64,000 nucleotides of DNA. Source: Nonomuraea roseoviolacea subsp. carminata. Lineage in GTDB: Bacteria; Actinomycetota; Actinomycetes; Streptosporangiales; Streptosporangiaceae. A program made the position numbers and the translations under genes. Shown here in pieces: positions 61,827 through 64,000 of this stretch. The stretch is from contig NZ_JAMZEC010000001.1 in assembly GCF_024172185.1 (NCBI RefSeq), positions 8,655,001 through 8,719,000 of the forward strand, given 5' to 3'. Within the stretch, counting starts at the first letter, position 1. Every line of letters starts with the position of its first letter. The notes beneath the pieces are model-generated. The model worked only from the letters and a program-made list of their open reading frames with translations. It made no database searches and was not told the origin of the DNA.

Positions 61827-62760
61827 TACGAAGCGCGGTCCGGGCGCTCGCCCCACCCGGCTCCCTACCGCCTACGACACCGTCCTCGGCGAGTACGCCG
61901 CCGCGCTCGAACGCGCGCCGCTGTCAGCCGAGACCCGGCGCACCTACCGCTCCCGCGTGCGCATGTTCCTGGCCTGGCTGGCCGACCACGCCGCCACCTA
62001 CACCGCCGGTCCTCTGACAGAGCGCCAGGCGCGTGACTGGGCCGTGCGCGACTACCGGATGTGGCTGCTGCGCGACGGCCCCGCCAAACACAGCCGCATC
62101 TACGTCAACTCCGCCCTCACCGCGCTGGACGACTTCTGCACCCGCCGGGGCCTGGGCAAGGCCAACATCGGCCGGGAAGACCTCCCCAAGAACGCGCCCC
62201 GCGCACTCGAAGAGCGCGCCCGCATCCGCTGGCTGCGCGCCGTCGAGGCGCACCTGTCCCCACGCAACCGGTGCATCGCGCTGATCCCCTACTACGCCGG
62301 CGCACGCATCAGCGAGGTCGTCCGCCTCGACGTCGACGACGTCCACCTGTCGGCCCGCAAGGGCAAGCTGCGCCTGTACGGCAAGGGCGACAAGTTCCGT
62401 GAGGTCGACATCCACCCCAAACTCCGCACCGAACTGCAACTCTGGCTCGACGAGCGCCCCAACTGGCCCCACGCCGACGACAACCGAGCCCTGTTCCTCA
62501 ACGCCAAGGGCGGACGGCTGACCGCCCGCGCCGCCGGCGGCATCATCGCCGCGATCGCCCAGACGGCCGGGCTGGACGACGCCACCACCGCGCACGTCCT
62601 GCGCCACACGCTCGCCACCACCCTGGTCCGTGGCAAGACCGACCTCGTCCTGGTCGCCGAGATCCTCGGCCACGCCCGCCTGGAGACCACCCGCCGCTAT
62701 AGCTTGCCCTCCGACAAGGACAAGGAAGACGCCCTCAAACTGATCACGGTTGACCGCTAA
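61768..62760 (+). CDS. tnpI: TnpI-type tyrosine recombinase (cointegrate resolution)
   Basis: A 330-residue tyrosine recombinase with a complete catalytic set: Arg180 (GARISEV), Lys206 (GKGDKFREV), His276/Arg279 (HVLRHTLATT), His302 (LGHARLETT) and Tyr311 (RRYS). It resolves cointegrates by recombining at the IRS site that overlaps its own start. Both DRs are in its first 20 codons and give the repeated SEIT peptide. GTG start with TACACT seven bases upstream, likely leaderless. Confidence 0.92.
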   Translation: MTSEITRSAASQEPGSASEITKRGPGARPTRLPTAYDTVLGEYAAALERAPLSAETRRTYRSRVRMFLAWLADHAATYTAGPLTERQARDWAVRDYRMWLLRDGPAKHSRIYVNSALTALDDFCTRRGLGKANIGREDLPKNAPRALEERARIRWLRAVEAHLSPRNRCIALIPYYAGARISEVVRLDVDDVHLSARKGKLRLYGKGDKFREVDIHPKLRTELQLWLDERPNWPHADDNRALFLNAKGGRLTARAAGGIIAAIAQTAGLDDATTAHVLRHTLATTLVRGKTDLVLVAEILGHARLETTRRYSLPSDKDKEDALKLITVDR

Positions 62761-62791
62761 CCGCACGTACGCCTGCCTGCGAAAACGGGCG

Positions 62792-62838
62792 TCAAGATCG
62801 ACTCATGGCCGGTTCTGGCCGTATCTCGGCTGGACCCC
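62792..62838 (-). repeat. right terminal inverted repeat
   Basis: Reverse complement of the left repeat over 46 bp (62792-62837), ending in CCCC at 62838. Immediately beyond is the AGGTA duplication (62839-62843). Confidence 0.95.
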
Positions 62839-62888
62839 AGGTAGAACCCCACGTGCATGGCCCAGTTGAGCCAGGTGCGCTCCCTCAT
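62839..62888 (-). pseudogene. senS: detached 5' end of senS
   Basis: The minus strand from an ATG at 62888, with GGGAGG upstream, gives MRERTWLNWAMHVGF and then reaches the duplication TACCT at 62843-62839. Joined to the fragment at 54684 it continues Y-LLLAASALRLV in the same frame. The right flank therefore holds the original start, ribosome-binding site and promoter of senS. Confidence 0.88.
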
Positions 62889-62958
62889 CACCCTCCCTGT
62901 CCGTTATGCCCCGACTTTATGGGGTGGAGATGACTCTGCCGGACCGATGCGGCGGCGC

Positions 62959-62976
62959 ATCAACCGATCGGTTGAT
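62959..62976. promoter_or_regulatory. 18-bp perfect palindrome upstream of hbpS
   Basis: ATCAACCGATCGGTTGAT is a perfect 18-bp palindrome, lying between the original senS start (62888) and hbpS (63067). It is a probable operator, plausibly the SenR site that controls both genes (inference from the known SenS-SenR-HbpS layout). Confidence 0.6.
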
Positions 62977-63066
62977 CCTGGGCTCGACCATGTTCCCGAT
63001 GGCTGGGAGCGGCTCGGCTGGGACGCTTCAGGAGCCCGATCCGGCCACCCCGAACTGGAGAAGACC

Positions 63067-63603
63067 ATGAGCCGCACCCTCGGCCGCCTGCTCGCCACCG
63101 CCTCGCTGGCGAGCCTCGCCGTCACCGCGCTCGCCGCGGCCCCCGCCCACGCCGCGCCCACCCGCGACGAGCCCGCCGGGCAGGCGGTCGTGCAGAGCGT
63201 CACGCTGTCCGCCGACGCCGCCCTGGAGATCGCCCAGGCCGCGATGCGCGAGGCCGCCAGGCAGAAGCAGCGCGTCACCGTGGTGATCGTCGACCGGTCC
63301 GGCGCCACCCGCCTGGTGGTCAAGGGCGACGGCGCCGGCCCGCAGACCGAGGAGTCGGCCCGCCGCAAGGCCTTCACCGCGGTCTCCTTCGGCAAGGCGA
63401 CCGGCGAGCTCGGCAGGAGCCTGACCGGCGGCCGTCCGAGCATCGCCGACATCCCCGGTACGCTCTTCCTCGCCGGCGGCGTCCCGGTCGCCTCCGGCGG
63501 CGCCCCCATCGCGGGCGTCGGCGTCGGCGGAGCGCCCAGCGGCGACATCGACGAGGCCATCGCCCAGGCCGGCCTCAAAGCGGTCGCCGGCCGGCTCCGC
63601 TGA
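63067..63603 (+). CDS. hbpS: HbpS-like secreted haem-binding protein
   Basis: A 178-residue protein: signal peptide (LLATASLASLAVTALAAAPA, cleavage after AHA) and a GlcG/HbpS domain with SADAALEIAQAAMREAARQKQ, VTVVIVDRSGATRLVVKGDG, TAVSFGKATGELGRSL and GVGVGGAPSGDIDEAIAQAG. HbpS is an octameric haem-binding protein that interacts with the sensor kinase SenS. ATG at 63067. It is divergent from the original senS start, but the kinase is now 8 kb away because of the transposon. Confidence 0.88.
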   Translation: MSRTLGRLLATASLASLAVTALAAAPAHAAPTRDEPAGQAVVQSVTLSADAALEIAQAAMREAARQKQRVTVVIVDRSGATRLVVKGDGAGPQTEESARRKAFTAVSFGKATGELGRSLTGGRPSIADIPGTLFLAGGVPVASGGAPIAGVGVGGAPSGDIDEAIAQAGLKAVAGRLR

Positions 63604-63634
63604 CCGGCACGACGAGCAGCCAGGAGGAGGAGCC

Positions 63635-64000
63635 GTGCTCGACCAGGAACTGCTGGCCGCCGCCGCGCGCGGGGACGTCGCCGCCGTCCGCGAGGCGCTC
63701 GCCGCCGGCGCGGACATCGAGGCCCGCGACGCCCAGCGCCGCACGGCCCTGCTGCTGGCCGCGGCGGCCGACCATGTCGAGGTGGCCGAGGTGCTGGTCG
63801 CGGCCGGCGCCGACCCCGACGCGCTCGACTTCCGGCACGACACCCCCTGGCTGGTCACCGGGGTCACGGGCAGCGTCGCGATGCTCAGGGCGCTCCTGCC
63901 CGCCGGGCCCGACCTGACCGTGCGCAACCGCTACGGCGGCGTCTCCCTCATCCCCGCCTGCGAGCGCGGCCACGTGGACTACGTCCGCGAGGTGCTCACG
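63635..64000 (+). CDS. ankyrin-repeat protein (3' end outside window)
   Basis: The GTG at 63635 is preceded by AGGAGGAGG. The visible 122 residues are ankyrin repeats: LLAAAARGDVAAVREALAAG then RRTALLLAAAADHVEVAEVL, DTPWLVTGVTGSVAMLRALL and SLIPACERGHVDYVREVL. It continues past the window. It is likely a protein-interaction factor; it is 31 bp downstream of hbpS, so possibly in the same operon. Confidence 0.85.
   Translation, partial: MLDQELLAAAARGDVAAVREALAAGADIEARDAQRRTALLLAAAADHVEVAEVLVAAGADPDALDFRHDTPWLVTGVTGSVAMLRALLPAGPDLTVRNRYGGVSLIPACERGHVDYVREVLT

Larger units (their letters stand above)
54685..62838 (+). mobile_element. complete Tn3-family transposon with TnpI/IRS resolution module (8,154 bp)
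   Basis: Bounded by 46-bp perfect terminal inverted repeats starting GGGTCCAGCC and flanked by a 5-bp duplication. Order of genes: tnpA (54958), MerR regulator (58125), TetR regulator (59160, minus), small membrane protein (59908), secreted carboxylesterase (60126), tyrosine recombinase tnpI (61768). A resolution site lies at 61727-61826. Transposase and recombinase both have complete active sites, so the element looks functional. It splits the senS gene. Passenger genes for a MerR and a TetR regulator and an esterase make it a possible detoxification element (inference). Confidence 0.93.

Overview
The window is high-GC actinobacterial DNA. GTG, TTG and leaderless starts are common, and LAL and SARP regulators, a bacterial terpene cyclase cluster, an Rv2578c-like radical SAM protein and an HbpS-SenS-SenR locus are present. 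This gene set points to a filamentous actinomycete, perhaps Streptosporangiales (inference; no 16S or tRNA gene is visible). Layout: 1-13.7 kb holds small regulator/enzyme pairs (alpha/beta hydrolase, SDR with divergent LysR, second LysR and an NTF2-like protein, cydAB, cupin, decayed MFS transporter, giant SARP regulator, XRE regulator divergent from an aldo/keto reductase and ABM protein). 13.7-25.2 kb has short tandem repeats, a LAL regulator, secreted ricin-like and beta-helix proteins, a three-gene minus-strand run (ABM-membrane protein, covalent flavoprotein, radical SAM) and deaminase/GNAT/DUF952 genes. 25.2-32.7 kb is an accessory zone: a terpenoid cluster (prenyl synthase with an internal deletion, SDR, P450, terpene cyclase), an unusual LPMO-like protein, and gene relics flanking it. 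33-53.5 kb mixes housekeeping-like and accessory genes: L7/L12-like membrane proteins, S4 protein, LOG protein, a HypX-like protein followed closely by an HTH-MurA fusion, a tyrosine recombinase, a rifampicin monooxygenase (rox), an XRE regulator divergent from map, MerR/TipA regulators and more relics. The main feature of 53-64 kb is a complete 8,154-bp Tn3-family transposon (54685-62838). It has 46-bp perfect inverted repeats and an AGGTA target duplication. It carries tnpA, a MerR regulator, a TetR regulator with duplicated palindromic operators, a small membrane protein translationally coupled to a secreted type-B carboxylesterase, and a TnpI-type tyrosine recombinase with an IRS-like resolution site (two inverted and two direct 11-bp repeats; the direct repeats lie inside the recombinase coding sequence). 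The insertion splits senS, the kinase gene of an HbpS-SenS-SenR haem/redox-sensing locus: the start of senS now lies beside hbpS at the right end of the transposon, and the rest lies with senR at the left end. At least fourteen genes have a TANNNT-like -10 box 6-8 nt before the start codon, suggesting leaderless transcripts. No tRNA, rRNA, CRISPR array or replication origin was recognised.
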